A stretch of 64,000 bases of DNA from NCBI RefSeq assembly GCF_001298445.1, contig NZ_CP012036.1, positions 667,267 through 731,266 of the forward strand, written 5' to 3'. The notes under the pieces were generated by a model. That model worked only from the letters and a program-made list of their open reading frames with translations. It had not been told where the DNA came from and did no database searches. The position numbers and the translations under genes are program-made. This stretch comes from Nostoc piscinale CENA21 (GTDB taxonomy: Bacteria; Cyanobacteriota; Cyanobacteriia; Cyanobacteriales; Nostocaceae). Shown piece by piece: positions 36,006-44,287 of the stretch (position 1 is the stretch's first letter; each line of letters opens with the position of its first letter).

Positions 36006-36803
36006 ATGAAACCATCCATACATAAACTCTGTCCTTATTGTTGCCAAGAGAAGCCGTACATTGAATTCAATAAAGAACACCTTCCAGCAAAATCTCTATA
36101 TAAAAGAAGAGGTAAAAACGAGAACGCAGATGCTGCCATTATTGATGTATGCAAAACCTGCAATAATCAGAAGTCTATTTGGGACAACGAAATTCTTGCT
36201 CTTTACGGACACCCGACTAATCTGGAAGCAGCTATAAAAGCTCAACAAACGCTAAAAAATCCTAAAGCCATCTCAGATATCGATCTGCTTACGCTTGTGA
36301 TGGCAAGATATGGAACACAAACTGGAAATTCATTAGGGAAGGCAGGAGGAATTAGATTAGATATATTATCACAGTGGATGTCATATGTAGCACGAGGTAT
36401 TTACTATTTTTTTGAGAGAGAAGTCTTCAGGGGAATTGTTGATCCAAGACCTAACGTGTTGCCCTACAAAATAAATTCACTCGATGGTGAAGGTTGTAGA
36501 ATTCACACAATTACTGAACTCTGTTCGATTGCGCTTATTAGTAAAGGACAAAATGTAAGCCTTTTAGCATCGGTAATACTCAGAATGCAGGATGGAGTGG
36601 GATGGAACACTTTTTCTTGTTTTATGCACAAAACAGAAGAACAAGCTCGTGCATTCTATGCAACCACACCAGATGCATCTTCTAAATTGACACAAAAACT
36701 AACAAGACCAAGGTCAATCTATGAAATTAGCAAATCTGGCGACACAATATCCTATCACGGTATAAAACGTGTAAAAAATAATGACGACACCAAAATCCAG
36801 TAG
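36006..36803 (+). CDS. HNH-like zinc-binding nuclease, unknown role
   Basis: This 265-residue protein starts with LCPYCCQEKP, followed by NKEHLPAKSLYKRRGK and VCKTCNNQKS. CxxC...EHxPAK...CxxCN is the arrangement of HNH endonucleases (Cys pairs for zinc, His for catalysis, Asn in the CNN motif). The remainder (about 75-265) is helical and unrecognised, possibly a target-recognition or partner domain. It lies between HicBA and the DUF6888/6887 pair, in a stretch rich in defence-type genes. Confidence 0.6.
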   Translation: MKPSIHKLCPYCCQEKPYIEFNKEHLPAKSLYKRRGKNENADAAIIDVCKTCNNQKSIWDNEILALYGHPTNLEAAIKAQQTLKNPKAISDIDLLTLVMARYGTQTGNSLGKAGGIRLDILSQWMSYVARGIYYFFEREVFRGIVDPRPNVLPYKINSLDGEGCRIHTITELCSIALISKGQNVSLLASVILRMQDGVGWNTFSCFMHKTEEQARAFYATTPDASSKLTQKLTRPRSIYEISKSGDTISYHGIKRVKNNDDTKIQ

Positions 36804-36825
36804 GGTGTGTTGATGAAATTTACCG

Positions 36826-36947
36826 CACCTGATATTTATTTGAATAAAAACTGGAATAATAATTTGATTGTAAAGTTTTTGCAGCAATTCTAACTGCTTG
36901 ATATCTGCCAAGTTTGTAATTGGTGAAGTATCACTTACAACAATCAT
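36826..36947 (-). pseudogene. truncated PIN-domain (DUF3368-type) toxin remnant
   Basis: From ATG at 36947 the frame reads MIVVSDTSPITNLADIKQLE then LLQKLYNQIIIP, the N-terminal ~32 residues of DUF3368-type PIN proteins with the first catalytic Asp (SDTSP). After that the family sequence is lost and the frame runs into the HNH gene on the other strand. No antitoxin partner is visible upstream. This is a deletion remnant. Confidence 0.6.
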
Positions 36948-37031
36948 AATAACTGGAACTTTGTTGAGGGTCATTTACTCTCCAATTTTAAAGGAGTGTA
37001 GAATAAGCGGTGTGTGAAGTGAGTGCCTTGA

Positions 37032-37208
37032 ATGCCAACAGATACCCAACTGAGAGGTTTATATCGACTTAGCTATTGGCTAACATATATTTTGCTTCAG
37101 CCCATACATCTTGTTTGCATTGATGAGCGCACAAATAACTTGTATATTTTGGCTGGAAACGCTGAAAATCTAGAGTTCCAGATTACACCAAACGGTGAGG
37201 TGTTTTGA
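37032..37208 (+). CDS. DUF6888-type small protein
   Basis: This 58-residue frame, too short for most gene calls, reads MPTDTQLRGLYRLSYWLTY, then PIHLVCIDERTNNLYILAG and ends FQITPNGEVF. It matches the DUF6888 pattern known from cyanobacteria. The stop overlaps the next start by 1 nt (TGATG), so it is coupled to the DUF6887 gene. Function is unknown; the small coupled pair resembles a toxin-antitoxin unit only by arrangement. Confidence 0.7.
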   Translation: MPTDTQLRGLYRLSYWLTYILLQPIHLVCIDERTNNLYILAGNAENLEFQITPNGEVF

Positions 37209-37432
37209 TGAGTCAGGTTAACTATGCTGCTATGTCTGATGAAGAATTGAGACGATACTTTCTACAACATCGTGATGACAAGCTGGCATTTCGGGCTTAT
37301 CTTGATAGATTAAATGAGCATCCACACAAGATAATTACGACTGTAGACGATCCTGATTTTGATGCCAAAATTCAAGCAGCAATTATGGAGAAAATGCAAG
37401 CCGCAGATAATAACGGCGACGCAAAAGCTTAA
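37208..37432 (+). CDS. DUF6887-type small protein
   Basis: This 74-residue protein reads MSQVNYAAMSDEELRRYFLQ, then HRDDKLAFRAYLDRL, followed by an acidic C-terminal part. The DEELRRYxLxHRDDxxAFxAYxDRL pattern is that of DUF6887, normally encoded directly after DUF6888. Role is unknown. Confidence 0.7.
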   Translation: MSQVNYAAMSDEELRRYFLQHRDDKLAFRAYLDRLNEHPHKIITTVDDPDFDAKIQAAIMEKMQAADNNGDAKA

Positions 37433-37493
37433 GTTCAGTTTAGCTTTTGCAAGTCCGGTTATGAGGGATATGAATGACTTTTCAAATAACCTC

Positions 37494-38474
37494 TCAATCA
37501 TTTTTGTGTCTTAGATATTGAGTCAGCAATCTAAAACAGTGGTCGTCGTTAACTCCTGGCAGCTTTTCTTGTAATGCGGCATAAGCATCTTGAGTCAGAA
37601 GGATGGGGTAGCCTATTTCAAAATCATCAGTGTCTGATGATATGATTTCACTTAATTGACCTACAACTCTCAAAATTGTTTCGCTAACAATTTTTGTATC
37701 TAGTGAACCCACTAGTCGCTCTAATTCTCTCTTGGTTGATTCTGTTAACCAAACTCTGATTAAACCAGTATTCAAAACTTCTCCAATCACAGTGAAGATG
37801 TAAAGATTGGGATCAATTGGAGATGGAATATCAAAGTAAGGTTGAATTTTAGCACCTGCTGATGTTGTGACAGAATATCTTTTCTTGCCAGTTTCTCTTT
37901 CATAAATCCATAAATTTTGACTTTGTTTCCTGGAACCGCCACCTGAAGGTTTCCATTCTGCATAGTAATCATCTGGATTAGGAATGAGCATTTCTTCTTC
38001 AAAATATAAAAACTGTCGTAAGCTTTCTTGCCACAGCAACCATCCAGTTCTCATATCAGGAATACCAGAAGATTGAGCTTGCTGACTCACTTTATTTCTC
38101 CGTTGATTGATCAGTTCACCATATTGTGTTAGGACATTACGCATAACTTGATTTGGATCTTGATCATCGACTGGAATTCGGATTGAGCGCGTAGCTGCGG
38201 GGTGCATTAAAGTTGTACCACAAGCATCTCTTAAATCAGGTTTTGATCGATAGCAAAGCATCTTATGTTCTACGCCCAGAAGATCATACATCACATCAAT
38301 ATTTAAATTAGACCACCCAGCCTTGGGGATTCCTTTTGCACGACAGTAAACATCTGCCCAATCTCCCTCTTCAAACTTTCGCCCCATCATATAAGCTACT
38401 TTAATAGCAAGATATGTCTGAGCATCTTCATATTCTTTTTGGGTAAAGGCTGGTAGTGTTCGAGGTCTGTGCAT
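37494..38474 (-). CDS. putative restriction endonuclease next to a methyltransferase
   Basis: This 326-residue protein contains LNIDVMYDLLGVEHKMLCYR, an Asp followed by Glu-x-Lys as in PD-(D/E)XK nucleases, flanked by helices. No named type II enzyme family was recognised; position downstream of the methyltransferase suggests the cognate endonuclease. In the same frame the upstream 150 nt are open and protein-like (RQPEFDYRRLYSKWLATAI) but have no start codon. Removing one A from the run at 38636-38642 joins them to the methyltransferase, so the true product may be a fused methyltransferase-endonuclease. Confidence 0.55.
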   Translation of the reverse strand: MHRPRTLPAFTQKEYEDAQTYLAIKVAYMMGRKFEEGDWADVYCRAKGIPKAGWSNLNIDVMYDLLGVEHKMLCYRSKPDLRDACGTTLMHPAATRSIRIPVDDQDPNQVMRNVLTQYGELINQRRNKVSQQAQSSGIPDMRTGWLLWQESLRQFLYFEEEMLIPNPDDYYAEWKPSGGGSRKQSQNLWIYERETGKKRYSVTTSAGAKIQPYFDIPSPIDPNLYIFTVIGEVLNTGLIRVWLTESTKRELERLVGSLDTKIVSETILRVVGQLSEIISSDTDDFEIGYPILLTQDAYAALQEKLPGVNDDHCFRLLTQYLRHKND

Positions 38475-38625
38475 CTGTGTATTCTCTAACTTAATTTTAT
38501 CGACGAGTTCTCGAAATGATTCAAAATTAATCGAAATTAAGCTATCTTTGATAGCTGTAGCTAACCACTTAGAATATAATCGTCGATAATCAAACTCAGG
38601 TTGACGTGCAACATGGAGAAAGCTT

Positions 38626-40339
38626 TTAGTAAAACTTTTTTTCTTGAGCCAAATATTTTTTGATAAATTTAATTATATTTTGCTGTACTATCTGGTCATT
38701 ATTTTGATTTATCTGTATGTTTTTTTGTGGATATAATTGAATATTGTCAATTTTTTGACAATGCAATATTAAATCGTAGCCCACAGCATTATCTGACACA
38801 AACATCTTAAATGTGCCATGCTTTTTATCGAAAATTTGAGTTCCTTTAATTTCAAAACCTGCATCTGCTAAAGCTTTTTGAATTACCATCCATACTTTTT
38901 CCGATGAGTTATGAAATGCAACAGTTAACCAACTCTTATCTTTCAGTACTCGTTTAATCTCCATAAAAGCTTTAGTGAGAAGATTCTGATAATCTTCATA
39001 ACTTTTACCTTGAACAGAATTGACGATCGCCTCTTCTGTATTATCCGTCCATTGTTGCAGCCAACTTTCCCAAATAAGATTCATTTCCGAATAATTAATG
39101 TTCGATCCAAACGGAGGGTCTGTGAACACATAATCAATAGATTTATTCGGTAATTGGCTAAGGCTACAGGCAGACTGGGTACTGACTTGAACAGTGCGAG
39201 GAATGTGAGCAGATTCTCGAAAATACCAACTAATTGTTGCAGCTTTTCTTTGAAAAGTTTGAAAAACATTTTGCTCATTCATGATAGTTGGGACATTAAA
39301 GTTAGCCGTATTACCACTACCACCCCAAAATCGAAACTCACTAAAAACTGTTACACGTTGGTATAAAGATGTTAATGTAAACAAAAGCTTTTCTCGAATT
39401 TCTTTATCTGGCCAATTAGATGCTTCATTCCAGAGAAATGCCATTGCATATAAAGCTCTATGGGTATAGCATTGGTCGATTGTATTAATACCAGCAGAGA
39501 TGGGTTGACGGGTATTTACTCCGACTGGAATCTTATTTTGTGGGAACCAAAGATTTTCGGGAATTAATGAACTTTCTATTGAATCAATAAGATGATGATC
39601 AAAAGAGTCCAAAGGCACGCAACTTTCTTTTAGGCGATGTCCGCAACATTTGTAACCAATAGCTACAGGGTAACGTTGAGTTCGTTTGAGATTACGTTTT
39701 TTAAGTAAGGAATTACAGTGAGGACAGTTGAATTCTTTTTTGATTTTACTTTCTTTAACAGAAGGTTTCTCATCACGTCCAACATCCCAAAAAATAAATT
39801 CTTGCTGACAATGATTACAAATTAATCCGTAGCTCCAAACAGTATACAAAACATTTGCTTCTGAACCGCATTCTCGACAGTGAGTGGTATATAGCTTTTT
39901 TTTGTAATTGTGCTGCACGATTTAAAAGAGTGTTAACCGCATTGAGATAACGACCAGGATCAATAGGAGTATTAATGTTATAAGCAATAAAAGCTGCTGC
40001 TGGCGATAGATCAGATAATAAAGCTTTGCGTCCGAGTTCTGTTGCTGCTACTCCAGTCATACCTGAACCACAAAAAGGATCTAAGACGACATCGCCAGGA
40101 TTTGTATAATGTTCAATTAAAGGTTTAATTCCTTGTGGTGGAACTTTAGTATGATATGTATGAGCGTCATAAACATAAGAATTTTTACCAGCCGTGATAT
40201 CCTTTGAGAATGGTTCATCTATTGTTTTAGGTTGTTTATTAAGATTAATTAGCTCTGAAAAATGAGGATTTAATATGAAACTGAAATTGGCATTGTGATG
40301 ATAATTAGTTAACTCTAAATTTATTTGTGAGTTTTCCAT
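38626..40339 (-). CDS. DNA adenine/N4-cytosine methyltransferase, frameshifted in an 8-A run
   Basis: The first frame (40339-39815) has the AdoMet site VLDPFCGSGMTGVAA. The second has two CxxC zinc pairs (CRECG, CNHC; CPHC) and the catalytic motif YVFTDPPFGSNINYSE (DPPF, the N6-A/N4-C amino-methyltransferase motif). At 39896-39903 eight As shift the frame; with seven the protein reads NRAAQLQKKLYTTHCRECG without a break. The order of motif I before motif IV, with a zinc ribbon between, is typical of a subset of type II enzymes. A second run (38636-38642) near the end may also be one A too long. Confidence 0.8.
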
Positions 40340-40656
40340 AAGTTATGGTTAGATGTATAGCAGTATCTTTATCAAAGCTAGATGCTAGTGTATCGATAAA
40401 TGTAACTTTTTAATAAGGTGTTGACGTAATTGTATATGAAGGATAGCAGATATATCTAAAAAAGATATTTTGCTTGGTTTCAGTCATCTAAAAATACGGC
40501 AGAATAAAGGTCTTTACTATGACAATTTATTTGATAATTGTAACTTTTCTTAATAGTTAATTTTCTTAAGTGTCTTAACTGTCCTTGCGTTTCTGTTAAG
40601 AAAGATAGAATATGTAGTCATCATTTCTTACAAAAAAAAACAAAAGGAAAACACTT
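40340..40656. other. 317-bp intergenic region
   Basis: AT-rich spacer between the diverging methyltransferase and MbtH-like genes. An A-rich ribosome-binding region (AAAAGGAAAAC) precedes the MbtH start. Nothing else is seen. Confidence 0.45.
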
Positions 40657-40881
40657 ATGGCTATAGATAGAGAAACTGAAGATACAACAATTTACAAAGT
40701 TGTAGTTAATCATGAAGAGCAATATTCCATCTGGCCAGCTGATAGAGAAAATCCTTTAGGCTGGAGAGATGCGGGTAAAACAGGTATTAAGGCAGAGTGT
40801 TTGGAATATATTAAAGAGGTATGGGTAGACATGAGACCTTTGAGCTTGCGTAAGAAAATGGAAGAAATGGGCTACCAGTGA
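40657..40881 (+). CDS. MbtH-like protein, orphan
   Basis: This 74-residue protein has the MbtH signature: TTIYKVVVNHEEQYSIWPAD, NPLGWRDAGKTG, CLEYIKEVWVDMRPLSLRKK. MbtH proteins bind and activate adenylation domains of nonribosomal peptide synthetases. All signature Trp residues are present, so it looks functional. No synthetase gene lies in this window, so it must serve one elsewhere on the genome or be left behind from a lost cluster. Confidence 0.93.
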   Translation: MAIDRETEDTTIYKVVVNHEEQYSIWPADRENPLGWRDAGKTGIKAECLEYIKEVWVDMRPLSLRKKMEEMGYQ

Positions 40882-40970
40882 GTCCAGTATGGTGCGTTAC
40901 ATTTCATTAACGCACCTGATTTCTATGGGTTCTTATAAAGGTAACTGAATGATAAACTCAGTCCTTTTGC

Positions 40971-41313
40971 CTAGATGAGAATTGCTTGTTGAGCTTGCCG
41001 ATAAAGTCTGGCATTTTCTAATGCGATCGCTGCTTGGAAAGAAAGTAAATTAATTACTTGTAGCTGCTCGTTAGTAAATACACCACTTGTGAGTTTATTT
41101 ACTAAATATAAAATTCCCTTGGTTAATAATTGGTGTACATAATATACTTTTTGGTTGATGTTCTAGCAAATATTGATCCATCACTCCCGGAATATCTGTT
41201 TGACAGTTATTAATCACAACAGTTTCTTGAGTATTCTTGACATAATTGATAATTCTTCTAGGTACAGCTTGACAAATATTGAGTAATTGTGGTTTGAGAA
41301 TAGTTTGTATTTA
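40971..41313 (-). pseudogene. GAF-domain fragment of a multidomain sensor/Ser-Thr kinase
   Basis: Read on the minus strand from 41313, the frame gives LLNICQAVPRRIINYVKNTQ, then QYLLEHQPKSILCTPIINQG. A small deletion and frameshift follow, then LYLVNKLTSGVFTNEQLQVI, LSFQAAIALENARLY and a stop at 40971. This is the GAF core (VPRRII.Y..., QPKSVLC.PI..QG, TGAFT..QL..L..L.SQAAI.LENA) of the giant Ser/Thr kinase-GAF-histidine kinases of filamentous cyanobacteria. Both ends are missing. Confidence 0.7.
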
Positions 41314-41347
41314 ATTTTGGGGATGGACATTGATTTATTCAGTGTAA

Positions 41348-41608
41348 TCACTTAGTTAGTTTACTGTGAACGCGATCGCTCGATATCTTAGGCTTGCTCA
41401 ACAAAAACCACCAGATTTCTAAACTAATTAATGCCAAACCAATTCCTGTGACTGCACCTTTAATTAAAAGTGGTTGCTCAATGCGGCGGAACTGAGTGTT
41501 TGGTGGTTCTGTTGAGTTAGGGATTTGGGCGCTCGCTACACCGCAAGCTAAACTCAACATCAATCCGCAACTAACGAGATTACTAATAATTGCCTTGCTA
41601 GTCCACAT
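41348..41608 (-). CDS. small exported membrane protein beside the copper ATPase
   Basis: This 86-residue protein has a signal-like N-terminus (VSCGLMLSLACGVASAQ), a short extracytoplasmic part with QFRRIEQPLLIKG, one transmembrane helix (AVTGIGLALISLEIWWFLL) and a basic tail. It starts 12 nt after the copper ATPase gene on the same strand. Small proteins of this kind accompany CopA-like genes in cyanobacteria. A role in metal handling is inference from position alone. Confidence 0.6.
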   Translation of the reverse strand: MWTSKAIISNLVSCGLMLSLACGVASAQIPNSTEPPNTQFRRIEQPLLIKGAVTGIGLALISLEIWWFLLSKPKISSDRVHSKLTK

Positions 41609-41620
41609 ATTTACTTCTCC

Positions 41621-43945
41621 TTAGCCAATTACTTTGGCTCGAAAGTTACGCAAACGCAGCGCATTAGTGACTACAGAAACTGAACTAAAAGCCATTGCTG
41701 CACCTGCAATGATTGGGTTGAGCAACCACCCAAAGATCGGAAACAGAATTCCAGCAGCGATGGGAATACCCGCGACGTTGTAGATAAACGCGAAGAATAA
41801 ATTTTGGCGAATATTACGCATTGTGGCGCGGCTGAGTTGAATTGCTGTCACGATGGCTTGCAAATCACCAGAGATTAGGGTGATGTCACTAGCTGCGATC
41901 GCTACATCTGTACCAGTACCAATGGCAATTCCCACATCGGCTTGAGCTAAGGCTGGTGCATCATTAATCCCATCACCAACCATCGCTACAATTGAGTGCT
42001 GAGTGCTGAGTGCTGAGTAATTCTCTCTCGTCCCCTTCGTCCCCCTTCTCCCTTCCCCTTGCAACAACTTAATTGCTTCTACCTTCTGTTCAGGGCGAAC
42101 TTCTGCTAATACTCTTGTAATACCAACTTCACGGGCAATACTTTCGGCGGTGTGGCGATTATCACCTGTGAGCATCACAACTTCTAAACCGAGTTTTTGC
42201 AAGGCTCGCACAGCTTGAGGTGAAGTCGGTTTAATCGCATCAGCAATCCCCATCAATCCTTGGATTTCACCATCTACTGCTAACCAAACTACTGTTTTAC
42301 CTAAGTATTCTAAGCGTTCTTGATTTGGTTGCAAGTCTGCGGTGATAATATCTAACTCTTTCATCCAGCGTTGTGTACCAATTTGCACCAGACGATTTGC
42401 AACGATACCCTGCACACCACTACCAGCTACAGCGGCGAAATCTCGAACATCTGCAAGGGTTACATTTTGAGATTGAGCATATCTCACCACTGCTTCTGCT
42501 AGTGGGTGTTCAGAATTGCGTTCTACAGAGGCGGCTAGTTGTATTAACTGTATTTCGTTCCCATTAGCCGTACCGTTAACTGTGACAAAATCTGTAACTG
42601 TCGGTTTACCTTGGGTAATTGTGCCTGTTTTGTCTAAGACAATTGTTTGAATTTGGTGGGCTAATTCTAAACTTTCTGCACCTTTAATTAAAATGCCGTT
42701 TTCTGCACCTTTACCTGTGCCTACCATAACTGAGGTTGGTGTGGCTAAACCCAAGGCACAAGGACAAGCAATAATTAATACTCCGACTGTGGTAATCAAC
42801 GCCAAGGTGATATTACCTGTGATGTTGAACCAGATAATAAAGGTGAGAATAGCGATCGCAATTACCGCCGGTACAAACCAGCCTGTAACTTGGTCTGCTA
42901 ATCTTTGAATGGGCGCTTTTGATCCTTGCGCCTGCTGTACTAATTGGACAATCTGCGCCAATACCGTATCTTTTCCTACTCTTGTCGCCCGAAATTGGAA
43001 ACTACCAGTTTTATTGATGGTTGCGCCAATAACTTCATCTCCTGGTTGCTTTTTCACAGGAACACTTTCGCCAGTCACCATCGCTTCATCAACTGTAGAT
43101 TTCCCGTCAATTACTTCACCATCAACCGGAATTTTCTCCCCAGGGCGCACCAGCACCACATCACCAATCTGTACTTGTGCGATCGGTACATCTATTTCTC
43201 GTCCATTGCGAATCAACCGCGCAGTTTTTGCCTGTAAACCAATCAACTTACGGATGGCTTCGGAAGTTTGCCCTTTGGCACGATTTTCAAATAACCGCCC
43301 TAATAAAATTAAGGTGATTACAATCGCCGCAGTTTCGTAATATATATCTGGCATCAATCCCTGAGTAATGAAAAAGTTGGGAAAGATTGTGGCGAATAGG
43401 GAATAAAAATATGCTGCACTCGTACCCAACGCTATTAAAGTATCCATTGTGGCAGTATGACGCTGGAAAGCTTTCCAAGCATTGAGATAAAAACTTTTAC
43501 CGCACCAAAACTGTACAGGAGTAGTCAGGACTAATTGCAACCAAGGGTTATGCAACCATACAGGAATGAAAGGTAAGTGCAACCCTGTCATCATTGGCAA
43601 TGAACCAATCAGTAGTAAAGTGCCAATTATTCCCCCTACTATTACCTTTCGCTGCAAATCACGGAATGTTTGCTGGCGATGTCTTTTTTCTTCGTCATCT
43701 TCACCCGCCATCAAATTTTGTTCTTGCAAGGGATAGGCAGAATAGCCAGCCGCATCCACTGCATTTTGGATGGCTAGTAAATTTGTTGTTCTGGAATCAT
43801 AATTAACTGTTGCCTGTTCTGCGCCAAAATTCACACTACATTCATTTACACCAGGGACAGCACTAATAGCATCTTCAATATTTTTGGCACAGGAGGCGCA
43901 ACTCATCCCGCGCAGCTTCAATGTGGCATTCTCCATTTGACTCAC
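41621..43945 (-). CDS. copper-translocating P1B-type ATPase
   Basis: This 774-residue CopA/CtaA/PacS-type pump has an N-terminal heavy-metal-binding domain (GMSCASCAKN), eight predicted membrane helices, the actuator TGES motif, the ion-site CPCALGLATP, the phosphorylation motif DKTGTITQGK, the nucleotide-domain HP (SEHPLAEA) and the hinge GDGINDAPAL. It moves Cu(I) out of the cytoplasm to outside or to the thylakoid. Between KLLQ and IVAMVGDG about 22 residues (GRRGTKGTRENYSALSTQHS) are encoded by a TGAGTGC repeat insertion at about 41996-42061 and are foreign to the family. Confidence 0.93.
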   Translation of the reverse strand: MSQMENATLKLRGMSCASCAKNIEDAISAVPGVNECSVNFGAEQATVNYDSRTTNLLAIQNAVDAAGYSAYPLQEQNLMAGEDDEEKRHRQQTFRDLQRKVIVGGIIGTLLLIGSLPMMTGLHLPFIPVWLHNPWLQLVLTTPVQFWCGKSFYLNAWKAFQRHTATMDTLIALGTSAAYFYSLFATIFPNFFITQGLMPDIYYETAAIVITLILLGRLFENRAKGQTSEAIRKLIGLQAKTARLIRNGREIDVPIAQVQIGDVVLVRPGEKIPVDGEVIDGKSTVDEAMVTGESVPVKKQPGDEVIGATINKTGSFQFRATRVGKDTVLAQIVQLVQQAQGSKAPIQRLADQVTGWFVPAVIAIAILTFIIWFNITGNITLALITTVGVLIIACPCALGLATPTSVMVGTGKGAENGILIKGAESLELAHQIQTIVLDKTGTITQGKPTVTDFVTVNGTANGNEIQLIQLAASVERNSEHPLAEAVVRYAQSQNVTLADVRDFAAVAGSGVQGIVANRLVQIGTQRWMKELDIITADLQPNQERLEYLGKTVVWLAVDGEIQGLMGIADAIKPTSPQAVRALQKLGLEVVMLTGDNRHTAESIAREVGITRVLAEVRPEQKVEAIKLLQGEGRRGTKGTRENYSALSTQHSIVAMVGDGINDAPALAQADVGIAIGTGTDVAIAASDITLISGDLQAIVTAIQLSRATMRNIRQNLFFAFIYNVAGIPIAAGILFPIFGWLLNPIIAGAAMAFSSVSVVTNALRLRNFRAKVIG

Positions 43946-44287
43946 CCCAATAGCTAACGACTATCTTCATCTTGAAGCCTCTAGTCAACTGGAGAGTCAA
44001 GGGGTTGTTGGCAGTATTTTTATGAGTGCGGGAGGTGGGAGTTTTGCTTTTTTGAGTTTGTTTTGTTCCACCAACATACTTTTCTCAGTAATTAGGAGTT
44101 ACACAAAAGTATGAAAAATGAACCACTCCAGACGCAGAGAGAAGTTGTGTACGCGGGTTCCCCACGCCCTTGCAAACTTCGGGAGTTCACGTAGAAATGA
44201 GAGTTTGAGATAGTTTTTGCGTAATTCCTATTAATTATGCAGCGATGTTTATACAAGTTATGAAAGATGGCGATTATAAGGCTTGCA
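43946..44287. other. 342-bp intergenic region
   Basis: Upstream of the copper ATPase (its promoter region is about 43946-44030). It contains fragments of dispersed repeats (GTACGCGGGTTCCCCACGCC) and AATTAGGAGTTACACAAAAGT, similar to the sequences around 29770 and 29880. No ORF is supported. Confidence 0.45.

Noticed and set aside
42909..43340. 143-codon plus-strand frame opposite the copper ATPase
   Set aside because: It is the longest shadow in that gene; composition (Ser/Pro/Thr/Cys) and lack of ribosome site argue against coding.
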